Origin: a virus
Strand: one strand, 5' to 3'
DNA length: 36,993 bases
IMG/VR virus record: IMGVR_UViG_3300025816_000034
Span: 1 to 36,993 of that record
The notes beneath the pieces are model-generated. The model ran no database searches. It was not told where the DNA came from and saw nothing but the letters and a program-made list of their open reading frames with translations. The position numbers and the translations under genes are program-made. Shown here piece by piece: positions 17,501-25,518 of the stretch (its first letter is position 1; each line of letters starts with the position of its first letter).

Positions 17501-20500
17501 GTATAAAAGGAACCCAAGGTACTAATGGTACGCAAGGTACACAAGGAGAAACTGGTGCTCAAGGAATACAAGGAATACAAGGAATTCAAGGTGTAAAAGG
17601 AACCCAAGGTACGAAGGGAACTCAAGGAACTACTGGTTCAACTGGTGCTCAAGGTATTCAAGGTATCCAAGGTATACAAGGTGTAAAAGGAACTCAAGGT
17701 ACGAAGGGTACACAAGGTACACAAGGACAAACTGGTGCTCAAGGCATTCAAGGAATTCAAGGTGTCCAAGGAAAACAAGGAACTCAAGGTACAAAAGGTA
17801 CTCAAGGAACTCAAGGACAGATTGGTACTCAAGGAACTACTGGTTTACAAGGTACAAACGGAACCCAAGGTACAACTGGTAATACTGGTGGTACAGGTCC
17901 AACTGGTTCACAAGGTATCCAAGGTATACAAGGTGTAAAAGGAACCCAAGGTACAACTGGTAATACTGGTGGTACAGGTCCAACTGGTTCACAAGGAATA
18001 CAAGGAATTCAAGGAATTCAAGGAATTAAGGGAACACAAGGAACAAACGGAACCCAAGGTACAACTGGTAATACTGGTGGTACAGGTCCAACTGGTTCAC
18101 AAGGAATTCAGGGTATCCAAGGTATACAAGGTGTAAAAGGAACTCAAGGAACTACAGGAAATACTGGTGGTACAGGTCCTACTGGTTCTCAAGGAATACA
18201 AGGAATTCAGGGCTTACAAGGAATCAAAGGTACTCAAGGTACAAAAGGTACACAAGGTACGACTGGTTCTACTGGAAGTACTGGTTCACAAGGAATTCAA
18301 GGAATTCAAGGAATTAAGGGAACACAAGGAACGAAAGGTACTCAGGGTACAACTGGTGGAACAGGGCCTACTGGTTCTCAAGGTATCCAAGGTATCCAAG
18401 GAATTCAAGGTATACAAGGTGTAAAGGGAACTCAAGGAACTACTGGTTCAACTGGTAGTCAAGGTATACAAGGTATACAGGGTATAAAAGGAACTCAAGG
18501 CACACAAGGACAAACTGGTCCTCAAGGAATTCAGGGTATCCAAGGTGTGAAGGGTACACAAGGAACTCAGGGACAAACTGGTCCCCAAGGAATACAAGGT
18601 ATACAGGGTATAAAAGGAACTCAAGGAACTCAGGGACAAACTGGTGCTCAAGGTATTCAAGGTATCCAAGGTGTTCAAGGTAGACAAGGCACCCAAGGTA
18701 CGCAAGGACAAACTGGTCCTCAAGGAATTCAAGGTATACAAGGAAAACAAGGAACTCAAGGTACACAAGGACAAACTGGTCCTCAAGGAATACAAGGTAT
18801 ACAGGGTATAAAAGGAACTCAAGGAACTCAAGGACAGACTGGTCCCCAAGGAATTCAAGGAATTCAAGGTGTGAAGGGTACACAAGGAACTCAGGGACAA
18901 ACTGGTCCTCAAGGTATCCAAGGTATCCAAGGAAAACAAGGTACACAAGGTACACAAGGTATCAAAGGAACTCAAGGTACGCAAGGACAAACTGGTCCTC
19001 AAGGAATTCAGGGCATCCAAGGAATACAAGGTATACAGGGTATCCAAGGAAGACAAGGAACTCAAGGAACAACTGGTTCTACTGGTGCTCAAGGTATACA
19101 AGGTATACAAGGAAATACTGGTTCTACTGGTGCTCAAGGAATCCAAGGAATCCAAGGAAATACTGGTTCTACTGGTGCTCAAGGAATACAAGGCATCCAA
19201 GGTGTAAAAGGAACTCAAGGAACAACTGGTGGTACAGGTCCTACTGGTGGTACAGGTCCGACTGGTCCTCAAGGAATCCAAGGTATACAAGGAATCCAAG
19301 GTATCCAAGGTATCCAAGGAAAACAAGGTACACAAGGTACGACTGGTTCTACTGGAAGTACTGGTTCTACTGGAAGTACTGGTTCACAAGGAATTCAAGG
19401 TATACAAGGTATCCAAGGAAAACAAGGTACACAAGGTACGACTGGTTCTACTGGAAGTACTGGTTCACAAGGAATTCAAGGTATACAAGGAAATAATGGT
19501 GCTCAAGGAATCCAAGGTATCCAAGGAAATACTGGTTCTACTGGAAGTACTGGTTCTACTGGAAGTACTGGTGCTCAAGGAATCCAAGGTATACAAGGAA
19601 ATAATGGTACTCAAGGAATTCAAGGTATTCAAGGAAATAATGGTACTCAAGGAATTCAAGGTATTCAAGGAAATACTGGAGATGATGGTCCTACTGGTCC
19701 TGATGGTCCTAATGGTCCTAATGGTCCTAATGGTCCTCAAGGAATTCAAGGTATACAAGGAATTCAAGGAATCCAAGGTATACAAGGTATCCAAGGAAAT
19801 ACTGGTTCAACTGGAGGAGCAGGTCCGACTGGTGGTGCAGGTCCAACTGGAACTACTGGAACTCAAGGAACTCAAGGAATTCAAGGTATACAAGGAATTC
19901 AAGGAAATACTGGTTCAACTGGAGGAGCAGGTCCGACTGGTCCTGATGGTCCTAATGGTCCTAATGGTCCTCAAGGAATTCAAGGTATACAAGGTATACA
20001 AGGTATCCAAGGAATTCAAGGAAATACTGGTTCAACTGGAGGAGCAGGTCCGACTGGTGGTGCAGGTCCAACTGGTCCTCAAGGAATCCAAGGAATCCAA
20101 GGAATACAAGGAAAGACTGGAACTACTGGAAATCAAGGGCTTCAAGGAATCCAAGGAATTCAAGGTATACAAGGAAGAAATGGTCCGACAGGTCCTGCTG
20201 GTTCAACTGGAGGAGCAGGTCCTACTGGTCCTGCTGGTCCTACGGGTCCAAGTGCTGGAATAACTTCATATACTAATAATACCAATAATAGAGTAATTAC
20301 CTCAGTAGATGCATCTACAATAAATGCTGAAGCTAATATGACTTTTGATGGTACTATTTTGTCATTAAATGCAACAAGTAATGCTGAACTAAAGATAGCC
20401 AGTGGTGGTCATAATGCTCAAAATGGTGGAATACTTGCAAACAGTCAAACAATGACAATAGGTGACACTCAAGACTCAGATGCATTCAACAATGTTATAA

Positions 20501-21792
20501 TCAAAGCTATTGGTGAAAAGGCTCATTTTGCCGAAGATGAAACTAGATTTTCAGGTGCAGAGGTTCAATTCGGTGAAAATGACACTGGAATAGATGTAAC
20601 ATTCTTTGGTGCTACCTCAGGTAGAAAAGCGGTTTGGGATGAATCTCAAGACCACATGAAATTCTATGATAATACACGACTCGCATTTGGAAGTGGGGCA
20701 GCTACGGCTGGATATGATACTTCCTTAATGTTTGATGCTTCTAAACTACAACTTTCAGGTACTGCAGGTTTTGCTTTAGCGGCTACAAATAAGTTATACT
20801 TTGATGGTGGAAGCAACACTTACATGCATGAGTCGTCAGCTGATAGTTTAGACTTTGTTGTAGGTGGAGTCACATTATTGGAGATAAACGAACAAGGTGG
20901 TCAGTACGATTATGGACAGCTCAACGCACCACTTTTTATAATATCAGATGATAGTTCTGGAACTACATCTCCTCCGACTTTAAGACTTCAAAATACGCAT
21001 ACTACTTTGACTTCAAATGATGTTATAGGCCGCATAGACGTTAAAGCATCTGGAGATGATCACACTAGTGCAAATGATGGAATAGTCAGTCGTATAGAAA
21101 CAATCAGTATTGGTCATATGGGTGGTGGTGGCCTAACAGATGATACACCAGTTGCTATGATATTCAAAGTTGGTGATAACGATACAGGTGACTTAGTAGA
21201 GAGTATGAGGTTGATTTGGACTACAGCCTCTGAATACGTTGGTCTCTTTGCTGGTCCTGTACGAACTACAAACGGAACAGCTGATGCACCCGCATATCAA
21301 TTTGATAGTACAAATGATGGATTCTTCCATCAAACTTCATCACCGGGCGCGGGTATAAAGGTAATGGTAAACAATGCTAATGAAGCATTATTTGAGGATG
21401 GCGGTGACTTCCATGCTGATGGTGATGTAATTGCTTCATCTTCTACAATCTCAGATGAAAGAGTAAAAACAGATGTTGAAACAATAGACTCTGCTCTTGA
21501 TAAAGTTTTACAAATGAGAGGTGTTGAATACATTTGGACAAGAGGTAAGAGAAAAGGTAAGAAAGACTTAGGTGTAATTGCACAAGAAATGGAAAAGGTA
21601 TTACCTGAAATAATCCGTGAAAAGAGTATGCCACTATGGGAGGAAAAAGATGATGAAGTCTCAGGTAAATACAAAACAGTAGATTATGAGAAGATAGCAG
21701 CTGTTCTTATAGAGGCTATAAAGGAACAACAAGAACAAATTGATGATTTACAGAATCAAATAAAAGGAGTAAGTGATGGCTCTTCCAAGTAG
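11554..21792 (+). CDS. Giant collagen-like tail fibre with C-terminal S74 chaperone domain
   Basis: 3412 aa. Residues 1-52 carry the STGSFG/FTSASLA module shared with other fibres and probably attach the fibre. Residues 53 to about 1626 and 1750 to about 2898 are Gly-X-Y triplets, about 900 in all, dominated by [12 protein letters not shown] and GIQ. Between them, residues 1627-1749 form a globular domain. Pro is almost absent until the last third, where GPT, GPQ and GPN triplets appear. Residues 2899-3299 are a non-collagenous beta region. The end is a Peptidase_S74 domain: SDERVK at 3300-3305 holds the expected Ser3300-Lys3305 dyad, followed by [15 protein letters not shown] and a terminal coiled coil. 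S74 domains trimerise and fold fibres, then cut themselves off before the Ser. Two triplet breaks occur at 947-949 and 1054-1056. The repeat length could be misassembled. Confidence 0.92.
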   Translation: MSKIKYLGKEIFTADVEFKGNISQSAASTGSFGTLKIDGGSFTSASLATAVDGVPGSQGTTGIQGTTGLQGTTGTQGTIGTQGTTGLQGIQGIQGITGTQGTNGTQGTIGTQGTIGLQGTTGTQGTNGTQGTIGIQGTIGTQGTTGAQGIQGIQGEQGTQGTTGTQGTTGTQGTTGLQGTIGTQGTNGIQGTIGTQGTNGTQGTQGIQGIQGIQGIQGITGTQGTNGTQGTIGIQGTNGTQGTTGIQGTNGIQGTIGTQGTTGAQGIQGIQGVQGIQGEQGTQGTNGIQGTIGTQGTTGTQGTNGTQGTNGTQGTNGTQGTTGLQGTTGAQGIQGIQGIQGVQGIQGVKGTQGTIGTQGTTGLQGTTGLQGTTGTQGTNGTQGTIGTQGTIGTQGTTGAQGIQGIQGEQGTQGTKGTQGTTGLQGTIGTQGTTGTQGTIGTQGTTGAQGIQGIQGVQGIQGEQGTQGTKGTQGTTGLQGTIGTQGTNGTQGTTGTQGTTGAQGIQGIQGVQGIQGEQGTQGTIGIQGTIGLQGTIGTQGTNGTQGTTGAQGIQGIQGIQGGIGTQGTTGTQGTDGLQGTIGAQGITGTQGTNGTQGTIGTQGTDGLQGTTGAQGIQGIQGIQGIKGTQGTIGTQGTNGLQGTIGTQGTIGTQGTIGTQGTTGLQGTTGAQGIQGIQGIQGIQGIQGIQGEQGTQGTIGTQGTIGLQGTIGLQGTTGTQGTIGTQGTTGAQGIQGIQGIQGIQGEQGTQGTIGTQGTIGTQGTQGEKGIQGTNGIQGTIGTQGTTGAQGIQGIQGIQGIQGEKGTQGTTGTQGTTGEGGVQGTQGITGIQGTNGTQGTIGTQGTTGAQGIQGIQGEQGTQGTTGTQGTNGTQGTTGAQGIQGIQGIQGIQGKLGTQGTNGTQGTIGLQGTTGAQGIQGIQGEQGTQGTIGTQGTNGTQGTIGTQGTSGEGTQGTTGLQGTIGTQGTTGAQGIQGIQGIQGVKGTQGTTGEDGTQGTKGIQGTTGELGIQGTNGTQGTIGTQGTTGAQGIQGIQGIQGIQGVKGTQGTTGTQGTTGEGIQGTTGTQGTTGSLGTQGTTGLQGTTGAQGIQGIQGIQGIQGGVGVQGTNGTQGTLGTQGTIGTQGTNGAQGIQGIQGEQGTQGTKGTQGTTGTQGTTGAQGIQGVQGIQGETGETGTQGTTGLQGTIGLQGTTGAQGIQGIQGVQGIQGGAGTQGTNGTQGTIGTQGTTGAQGIQGIQGIQGIQGIQGVKGTQGTDGEQGTQGTKGIQGTTGETGTQGTTGLQGTTGAQGIQGIQGIQGVKGTQGTIGTQGTTGETGTQGTTGLQGTTGAQGIQGIQGVQGETGEDGTQGTTGTQGTTGLQGTNGTQGTTGIQGTTGAQGIQGIQGIQGKIGTQGTNGVQGTQGESGTQGTTGAQGVQGIQGVQGIQGQIGTQGTNGTQGTNGTQGTQGEQGTQGTTGAQGIQGIQGIQGIQGGVGTQGTNGTQGTNGTQGTIGTQGTTGTLGTTGPQGIQGIQGIQGEQGTQGTNGVQGTIGTQGTTGAQGIQGIQGVQGVKGTQGTTGDGGTQGTNGTQGTIGTQGTIGTQGTQGVAGTQGTTGSQGIQGIQGLQGIKGTQGTQGITGTQGTEGNFGGVSFAYTFDDGITEADPGDGELRLGHSGLEGQDSAVRMWIDDEDANGIDIQAFLRTVDDSNSSPKGHIRLSKKTDSSKFLIYSITSVTEDSGYFDFVISNLASSSPSPLNNGNDIIVSFQRTGDKGTQGTKGTQGTTGAQGIQGIQGLQGLQGIKGTQGTTGSTGSQGIQGIQGEQGTQGTNGIQGTIGTQGTTGAQGIQGIQGKQGTQGTNGTQGTNGAQGIQGVQGIQGETGDDGVQGTNGIQGTIGIQGTTGAQGIQGIQGIQGGVGVQGTNGTQGTQGIKGTQGTNGTQGTQGGGGTQGTTGTQGTTGAQGIQGIQGIQGIQGVKGTQGTNGIQGTIGTQGTTGAQGIQGIQGIKGTQGTNGTQGTQGETGAQGIQGIQGIQGVKGTQGTKGTQGTTGSTGAQGIQGIQGIQGVKGTQGTKGTQGTQGQTGAQGIQGIQGVQGKQGTQGTKGTQGTQGQIGTQGTTGLQGTNGTQGTTGNTGGTGPTGSQGIQGIQGVKGTQGTTGNTGGTGPTGSQGIQGIQGIQGIKGTQGTNGTQGTTGNTGGTGPTGSQGIQGIQGIQGVKGTQGTTGNTGGTGPTGSQGIQGIQGLQGIKGTQGTKGTQGTTGSTGSTGSQGIQGIQGIKGTQGTKGTQGTTGGTGPTGSQGIQGIQGIQGIQGVKGTQGTTGSTGSQGIQGIQGIKGTQGTQGQTGPQGIQGIQGVKGTQGTQGQTGPQGIQGIQGIKGTQGTQGQTGAQGIQGIQGVQGRQGTQGTQGQTGPQGIQGIQGKQGTQGTQGQTGPQGIQGIQGIKGTQGTQGQTGPQGIQGIQGVKGTQGTQGQTGPQGIQGIQGKQGTQGTQGIKGTQGTQGQTGPQGIQGIQGIQGIQGIQGRQGTQGTTGSTGAQGIQGIQGNTGSTGAQGIQGIQGNTGSTGAQGIQGIQGVKGTQGTTGGTGPTGGTGPTGPQGIQGIQGIQGIQGIQGKQGTQGTTGSTGSTGSTGSTGSQGIQGIQGIQGKQGTQGTTGSTGSTGSQGIQGIQGNNGAQGIQGIQGNTGSTGSTGSTGSTGAQGIQGIQGNNGTQGIQGIQGNNGTQGIQGIQGNTGDDGPTGPDGPNGPNGPNGPQGIQGIQGIQGIQGIQGIQGNTGSTGGAGPTGGAGPTGTTGTQGTQGIQGIQGIQGNTGSTGGAGPTGPDGPNGPNGPQGIQGIQGIQGIQGIQGNTGSTGGAGPTGGAGPTGPQGIQGIQGIQGKTGTTGNQGLQGIQGIQGIQGRNGPTGPAGSTGGAGPTGPAGPTGPSAGITSYTNNTNNRVITSVDASTINAEANMTFDGTILSLNATSNAELKIASGGHNAQNGGILANSQTMTIGDTQDSDAFNNVIIKAIGEKAHFAEDETRFSGAEVQFGENDTGIDVTFFGATSGRKAVWDESQDHMKFYDNTRLAFGSGAATAGYDTSLMFDASKLQLSGTAGFALAATNKLYFDGGSNTYMHESSADSLDFVVGGVTLLEINEQGGQYDYGQLNAPLFIISDDSSGTTSPPTLRLQNTHTTLTSNDVIGRIDVKASGDDHTSANDGIVSRIETISIGHMGGGGLTDDTPVAMIFKVGDNDTGDLVESMRLIWTTASEYVGLFAGPVRTTNGTADAPAYQFDSTNDGFFHQTSSPGAGIKVMVNNANEALFEDGGDFHADGDVIASSSTISDERVKTDVETIDSALDKVLQMRGVEYIWTRGKRKGKKDLGVIAQEMEKVLPEIIREKSMPLWEEKDDEVSGKYKTVDYEKIAAVLIEAIKEQQEQIDDLQNQIKGVSDGSSK
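11710..16431 (+). repeat. Collagen repeat block 1, Pro-poor GTQ/GTT/GIQ
   Basis: Tandem 9-nt and 18-nt units coding Gly-X-Y, about 525 triplets. The usual hexapeptide is GTQGTx, interrupted about every 54 residues by a GAQ(GIQ)n run that ends in a charged or odd triplet (GEQ, GVK, GIK, GKL, GGV, GET). I counted about 29 such super-units by eye. Synonymous codons vary freely between units (GGT/GGA; ACT/ACA/ACG/ACC), while CAA is strongly preferred for Gln. Confidence 0.9.
16432..16800 (+). other. Globular domain inserted in the collagen tract
   Basis: About 123 codons without Gly-X-Y periodicity, still in frame. The protein runs from [21 protein letters not shown] through [19 protein letters not shown] and [19 protein letters not shown] to [13 protein letters not shown], where triplets resume. 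It is strand-rich and acidic, probably a small beta domain; I recall similar RTGDKG-ending domains next to collagen-like tracts in phage fibres. It would make a hinge, knob or binding node part-way along the fibre. Confidence 0.8.
16801..20251 (+). repeat. Collagen repeat block 2, with Pro-rich C-terminal end
   Basis: About 380 triplets. The first part resembles block 1. Then come 21-residue units of the type [21 protein letters not shown] (about 18490-18990), GSTGST runs (about 19070-19570), and finally [16 protein letters not shown] and GGAGPT units (about 19680-20250). Pro is always in the X position here. The increase of Pro toward the C-terminal chaperone fits nucleation of the triple helix from that end. 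Confidence 0.88.
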
Positions 21793-22525
21793 TGGAGAAA
21801 TAACATTACATGGTATTAGAACTGAATTAGGTGGTTCAGGTGAAATAAGTTTAATTGCTGCTTCTACTGGTAATGTAGCAACTATAAATACTAGCGACAA
21901 TTCTCCAGTAAACAGACCAAATGGATCTGCGCCACATGAAATGGCAGAATTTTATAGTTATAACCATAGTGGAGGAAGTGGTCCATCTGAAGGTGCTTAT
22001 CCCTCAACTGGTACTCAGTTATGGACAGGAAACCAAGGTACTGGTCAACAAACCGATGTAGTTGACCTTTCTAGTGCTAGTTATGTGGGAGAATCGGCTA
22101 TAGGGATGGGGGCTCAATTCTTCTTTAGGTTTGATTCAGGAACATCGTTTAGGTCTGATGCTCAAATAGCAGAGATACTGTATAATAACGGTAGTGCTTT
22201 TGATGACTTTCAAGGTAATATTAGTGGCATTACAACTACATCTAACACCACAAGTACAACATATCCAACCTCAGGATTTGTTAATCTTGCTTCAGGAACT
22301 TCACAAGGTAGATGGAATCAACTCAATGGTACTCCAGCTTCAAGTGCAACAGGTGTAAACGGAGATTTTATTTATTATGAATCAAGTGGTGGTGGGGCAA
22401 ACAAAAAAGTATGGCTAAAATTTCCGTCAGTTACATTGACTCATAATACCGTAACTATTAAATCATATGGTTATGGTTCTAATATGGGAACACTTTACTT
22501 TGGTGTTTTTCTAGTACAACCATAG
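21776..22525 (+). CDS. Minor tail / fibre-associated protein
   Basis: About 249 aa. The N-terminus ([25 protein letters not shown]) is a motif seen at the start of many phage minor tail proteins, 'SG.I.l..IrtElG', followed by a [23 protein letters not shown] segment typical of the same group. A Ser/Gly linker (about residues 62-72) leads to a C-terminal beta-rich domain of about 180 residues with many aromatic residues. GTG at 21773 is in frame, but ATG 21776 is better spaced (7 nt) from AGGAG at 21764-21768. The start overlaps the end of the collagen fibre by 17 nt, so translation is coupled. It may be the fibre tip, a fibre partner or a baseplate-attached protein. Confidence 0.6.
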   Translation: MALPSSGEITLHGIRTELGGSGEISLIAASTGNVATINTSDNSPVNRPNGSAPHEMAEFYSYNHSGGSGPSEGAYPSTGTQLWTGNQGTGQQTDVVDLSSASYVGESAIGMGAQFFFRFDSGTSFRSDAQIAEILYNNGSAFDDFQGNISGITTTSNTTSTTYPTSGFVNLASGTSQGRWNQLNGTPASSATGVNGDFIYYESSGGGANKKVWLKFPSVTLTHNTVTIKSYGYGSNMGTLYFGVFLVQP

Positions 22526-22538
22526 GAGGAATAATGAT

Positions 22539-22784
22539 ATGAGTCTAATACACAGTGGAAGTTGTGATGGTACAACAGAATTATCAGAATCAATATACAA
22601 ATGCAGTACAGAAAATTATAGTGTTATCAGTACAAGTGGAGCAACTTCAGGCTCAGTACTAAAGGTAACTTCAGCTCACGATATTTCCAATGATGATGAA
22701 GAGATAGGTGATTTTGTGACTGGTTCATTTTGTCCTACTTGTAATGTGTTTTGGGTAGGAAATGATGTTAGCGGTTCGCACTAA
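22539..22784 (+). CDS. Small Cys-containing protein, unknown function
   Basis: 81 aa. Starts 13 nt after the previous stop with AGGAGG upstream; an ATG at 22534 is followed at once by a stop and cannot be used. The middle is Ser/Thr/Gly-rich and beta-like (SVISTSGATSGSVLKVTSAHD). Four Cys lie in two groups, one near the N-terminus and one as a CPTC motif near the C-terminus (SFCPTCNVFWVGND), which could bind a metal. No family is recognised. As the last gene of the collagen-fibre unit it may be a small accessory or tip protein. Confidence 0.5.
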   Translation: MSLIHSGSCDGTTELSESIYKCSTENYSVISTSGATSGSVLKVTSAHDISNDDEEIGDFVTGSFCPTCNVFWVGNDVSGSH

Positions 22785-22821
22785 AATGCAAAAATAAATT
22801 ATTTTTTGAGATAACTCCTAT

Positions 22822-22830
22822 ATATTTATA
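22822..22830 (+). promoter_or_regulatory. Putative late promoter, ATATTTATA motif
   Basis: Core TATTTATA at 22823-22830 in the 68-nt gap after the collagen unit, followed by AAGGAG and the ATG at 22853. It would give the propeller, oxygenase-like and coiled-coil genes their own transcript. Confidence 0.55.
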
Positions 22831-22852
22831 GTTATTAAGGAGAACAGGTTAT

Positions 22853-23872
22853 ATGAAATCTTTTATGAATGCTGAATCAATATCAAAATTGGGTTTAAAC
22901 CATCCTTTGATAATTCCAAGTTCAAAAACAAATGGTACGGGATTATGTAATGCTTCTGTATTAAATTATAATGGCAACCTATTGGTAAATATTAGGTTAT
23001 TGAATTATACACTTTATCATTCTATAGGTGCTAAATACTGGCAAGATGAAGGTGGTAAATTTCCATCTAGATGGGGTCCTTTGACATATGTTCATCCTGA
23101 AGATGATGCTAGATTAGTAACAGATAATTACTTTGGTATTTGGAACAAAAATAATACTAATTTTGAAAAAATAAACATGAACTTAGATGATGATTCTATT
23201 TGGGCATTTGCTGGACTAGAAGATTGTAGATTAGTTCATTGGGATGAAAAGATTTATATAACAGGTGTAAGAAGAGACACTACTGAAAACGGACAAGGAA
23301 GAATGGAATTGTCCGAGATTGTAGATGTACATAACTCACCTAAAGAAGTTTCTAGAGTAAGAATAGAACATCCAACAGACCCAACTCGTTATTGTGAAAA
23401 GAATTGGATGCCTGTTAGTGGTTTACCATTTCATTACATTATGGATGCTAACCCAACAAGATTAGTAAAGGCTGATCCTGTAACAGGTGATTGTGAGTTA
23501 GTTTATGTTGGAGAAGAAGTTCCTATACCAACAAATATGAGAGGTTCTTCGCAGGTAATATCATATAAAGGTGGATATATTACTGTTGTACATGATACTA
23601 ATTGGTGGAGATTTGAGAATAGATGTGCTGAAAATAAAGATGCTATATATAGTCATAGATTTGTAATATGGGATAGTCAATGGAATATAGAGAGAGTATC
23701 TAAGCAATTTAGTTTTATGGATGGACAAATAGAATTTTCTTGTGGTATGGATATATTAGATGAATCTTTTTATATAACATTTGGATTCGAAGATAATTCT
23801 GCTCATATGTTAGAGGTAAAATGTGATGTAATTGATGAGTGGATTGAAAATAATTTGGAGTTTAGTAGATGA
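22853..23872 (+). CDS. Predicted beta-propeller glycoside-active protein (GH130/GH43-type fold)
   Basis: 339 aa. Short motifs are spread as in five-bladed propeller glycosidases and phosphorylases: FAGLEDCRLV (119-128, compare 'G.EDPR' of GH130-type enzymes), EKNWMPV (182-188), MRGSSQVI (229-236), VVHD (245-248), SHRFVIWD (267-274), GQIEFSCGMDI (291-301) and ITFGFEDNSAHML (308-320). Acidic and Arg residues in these motifs would line the central pocket. I recall such sequences beside glycosyltransferases in phage and bacterial genomes, but the reaction is not known; the Cys in place of Pro in EDCR differs from GH130. No signal peptide is seen, so it would act in the cytoplasm. The next gene overlaps its stop (ATGA). 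It may build, trim or bind a glycan on the fibre; that role is inference. Confidence 0.55.
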   Translation: MKSFMNAESISKLGLNHPLIIPSSKTNGTGLCNASVLNYNGNLLVNIRLLNYTLYHSIGAKYWQDEGGKFPSRWGPLTYVHPEDDARLVTDNYFGIWNKNNTNFEKINMNLDDDSIWAFAGLEDCRLVHWDEKIYITGVRRDTTENGQGRMELSEIVDVHNSPKEVSRVRIEHPTDPTRYCEKNWMPVSGLPFHYIMDANPTRLVKADPVTGDCELVYVGEEVPIPTNMRGSSQVISYKGGYITVVHDTNWWRFENRCAENKDAIYSHRFVIWDSQWNIERVSKQFSFMDGQIEFSCGMDILDESFYITFGFEDNSAHMLEVKCDVIDEWIENNLEFSR

Positions 23873-25113
23873 ATGATAATTTAAAAAGGGCATTAGAGGT
23901 TTATGGTAAAGATCCAACTAACATAAAATCTAATATAGACTTAGCAGAAGAATATTTTCGACTAAGACAATATGCGGGAGCTTGTTCGTTTCTAAACAGA
24001 ATAGTAGAGATGAGTAATGATGATGATATCGTATATGAAAGTCTAATTTTATTATCATTAGTTTTTTCTGAACAAGGAAAAAGAGATGTTCATAGATATG
24101 TATCTTTATATCATGCAGTATCATTGTGTCCACAAAGACCCGAGGCTTATTATTACTTATGTATGGGTCTTGAAATAAAAGAACCTTTTCAAGCATATGC
24201 ATATGCTAATATAGGTTTACAGAATTGGAAAAATCGTAAAAATGTAACAGGTTTTAGACTTGAGTTTAACGATTATCAACTTTTATTTCAAAAAGCAACA
24301 AATGCGTGGCATTCTTGGAGAATAGAAGAGAGTAAAGAAATATTATACGACTTACATATCAATTATGATATGGAAGAGTGGTTTAGTGAGTTGGTAATTG
24401 ATAATTTAAATAATGTTGGGTGGCCTGAAAAAAAAGAAAAGCTAGATAAACCAAATATAAGCCCATTACTGAGTAATTTAGAAAAGATTATAACACCTAA
24501 AATAAAAAATACCAATATAAATCCTATAGTAAATGATAATAATCAACCTACGATAGTTGTTGTTGATAATTTTTTAGAGAATCCTGATGAAGTCAGAGAA
24601 CAAGTTCTCAAAATACCAAAAGATGAGTGGATAAGTAGAGGTTCGGTTGGACTTAGGTCTAAACCTAATCCATATGGTGAAATTTACAGACCAATATTTG
24701 AAAAATTATTGGGAATAAATACTAGTAAAAGTGAATGGAGTGGTGAAGGTGGAACACATGGTTGTTTTCAATGGTCTCCAGCAGAAACTGGTCAGGTAGT
24801 ACATTGTGATGCTACTGATTGGGCTGGTATTATCTTTTTAAGTCCTGATGCACCACCTAAAACTGGTACTTGGTTGATGAAACATAAAGATACTGGTAAA
24901 ACACATAGGGAACAAGGATTAGAGGACGTTTTTATAGGAAATCAAGCACAATGGGATGTACACCCATTTGAAAAGATAGATGACATTGGAAATGTTTATA
25001 ATAGATTAATTTTATGGAATGGAAGGCACTTACATACTGCTGGTTCTTACTTTGGTGAATCAATAGATAATTCAAGATTATATCAAGTGTTCTTCTTCAA
25101 CGAAAAAAAATAA
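23869..25113 (+). CDS. Helical-repeat / 2OG-Fe(II)-oxygenase-like protein (putative protein hydroxylase)
   Basis: 414 aa. Residues 1-185 are helical with TPR-like repeats (KDPTNIKSNIDLAEEYFRLRQYAGACSFLNRIVE, then further pairs). After a polar linker, residues 225-414 form a second domain beginning PTIVVVDNFLENPDEVREQVL. It carries an HxD motif (His312, Asp314 in VVHCDATDW), a distal His387/His389 in NGRHLHTAG, and Arg403 in NSRLYQVFFF. This is the arrangement of 2-oxoglutarate/Fe(II) oxygenases, and the sequence resembles the DUF6445 group. TPR-type substrate binding plus a hydroxylase domain is also the plan of animal collagen prolyl 4-hydroxylase, though this does not show homology. Translation is coupled to the propeller gene by ATGA. 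A substrate on the neighbouring collagen fibre is a hypothesis. Confidence 0.62.
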   Translation: MNDNLKRALEVYGKDPTNIKSNIDLAEEYFRLRQYAGACSFLNRIVEMSNDDDIVYESLILLSLVFSEQGKRDVHRYVSLYHAVSLCPQRPEAYYYLCMGLEIKEPFQAYAYANIGLQNWKNRKNVTGFRLEFNDYQLLFQKATNAWHSWRIEESKEILYDLHINYDMEEWFSELVIDNLNNVGWPEKKEKLDKPNISPLLSNLEKIITPKIKNTNINPIVNDNNQPTIVVVDNFLENPDEVREQVLKIPKDEWISRGSVGLRSKPNPYGEIYRPIFEKLLGINTSKSEWSGEGGTHGCFQWSPAETGQVVHCDATDWAGIIFLSPDAPPKTGTWLMKHKDTGKTHREQGLEDVFIGNQAQWDVHPFEKIDDIGNVYNRLILWNGRHLHTAGSYFGESIDNSRLYQVFFFNEKK

Positions 25114-25128
25114 CATAAGGAGTAAGTT

Positions 25129-25434
25129 GTGAGTGAAACAAAAAAAGTAACAGATGAAGAGTTACAAAGTATTAAAGACTTAGGTACTAAGTATAATACC
25201 ATCTCTTCAGCATTTGGTCAGTTGAGAGTACAAAGACTGATTTTAGAACAACAGTTAGAACAAGTAGATAAAGCTGAAAAGAACTTAGAAGAAGATTATA
25301 TTTCTACTCAAGGAAAAGAACAGGCTTTAGTTCAAGGTTTGAATGAAAACTATGGTACTGGCACATTAAATCCACAGACAGGTGAGTTTACTGTAAAAGA
25401 AACACAAGAAAAAACTGAAGAAAATCAAAAATAA
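25129..25434 (+). CDS. Small coiled-coil protein, unknown function
   Basis: 101 aa with a GTG start and an AAGGAG Shine-Dalgarno. Residues 8-75 are a charged amphipathic helix, probably a helical hairpin (DEELQSIKDLGTKYNTISSAFGQLRVQRLILEQQLEQVDKAEKNLEEDY), reminiscent of prefoldin-like hairpins. The end (GTGTLNPQTGEFTV) is a short beta-turn segment. I recall similar small proteins upstream of the tail sheath gene in marine T4-like phages, without known function. It could be an assembly chaperone for sheath or fibres. Confidence 0.6.
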   Translation: MSETKKVTDEELQSIKDLGTKYNTISSAFGQLRVQRLILEQQLEQVDKAEKNLEEDYISTQGKEQALVQGLNENYGTGTLNPQTGEFTVKETQEKTEENQK

Positions 25435-25464
25435 ACTTGTGTATATGTGTATTTGGGATATTTC

Positions 25465-25483
25465 ATTTATACTTATATATAAA
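25465..25483 (+). promoter_or_regulatory. Weak late-promoter candidate before the sheath gene
   Basis: The gap holds an AT-rich stretch with TATATATAAAG and ATTTATAC in place of the exact TATTTATA core. It lies about 36-54 nt before the sheath ATG, where other units have the motif. It is the least convincing of the set. Confidence 0.3.
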
Positions 25484-25518
25484 GTTTTTAACCTCAATAA
25501 TATTTAAGGAGAAATCAC

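Noticed and set aside
11710-20251. CRISPR array or satellite DNA
   Set aside because: Units are coding and in frame, with no constant repeat plus unique spacer pattern.
11710-20251. Classical prolyl 4-hydroxylation of the collagen tract
   Set aside because: Apart from the first triplet (GVP), every Pro I found is in the X position, whereas prolyl 4-hydroxylase acts on Pro in Y. The oxygenase-like gene is therefore linked to other residues in the hypothesis.
12082-20263. Many ORFs in other frames and on the minus strand across the collagen tract
   Set aside because: The 9-nt repeat has no stop in several frames, so open frames arise automatically (Lys/Val/Leu-rich or Thr/Leu/Ser-rich proteins). 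None has its own start signal.
11554-21792. Target gene of a diversity-generating retroelement
   Set aside because: No reverse transcriptase or template repeat is visible in the window, and variation is synonymous rather than at adenines of a terminal repeat.
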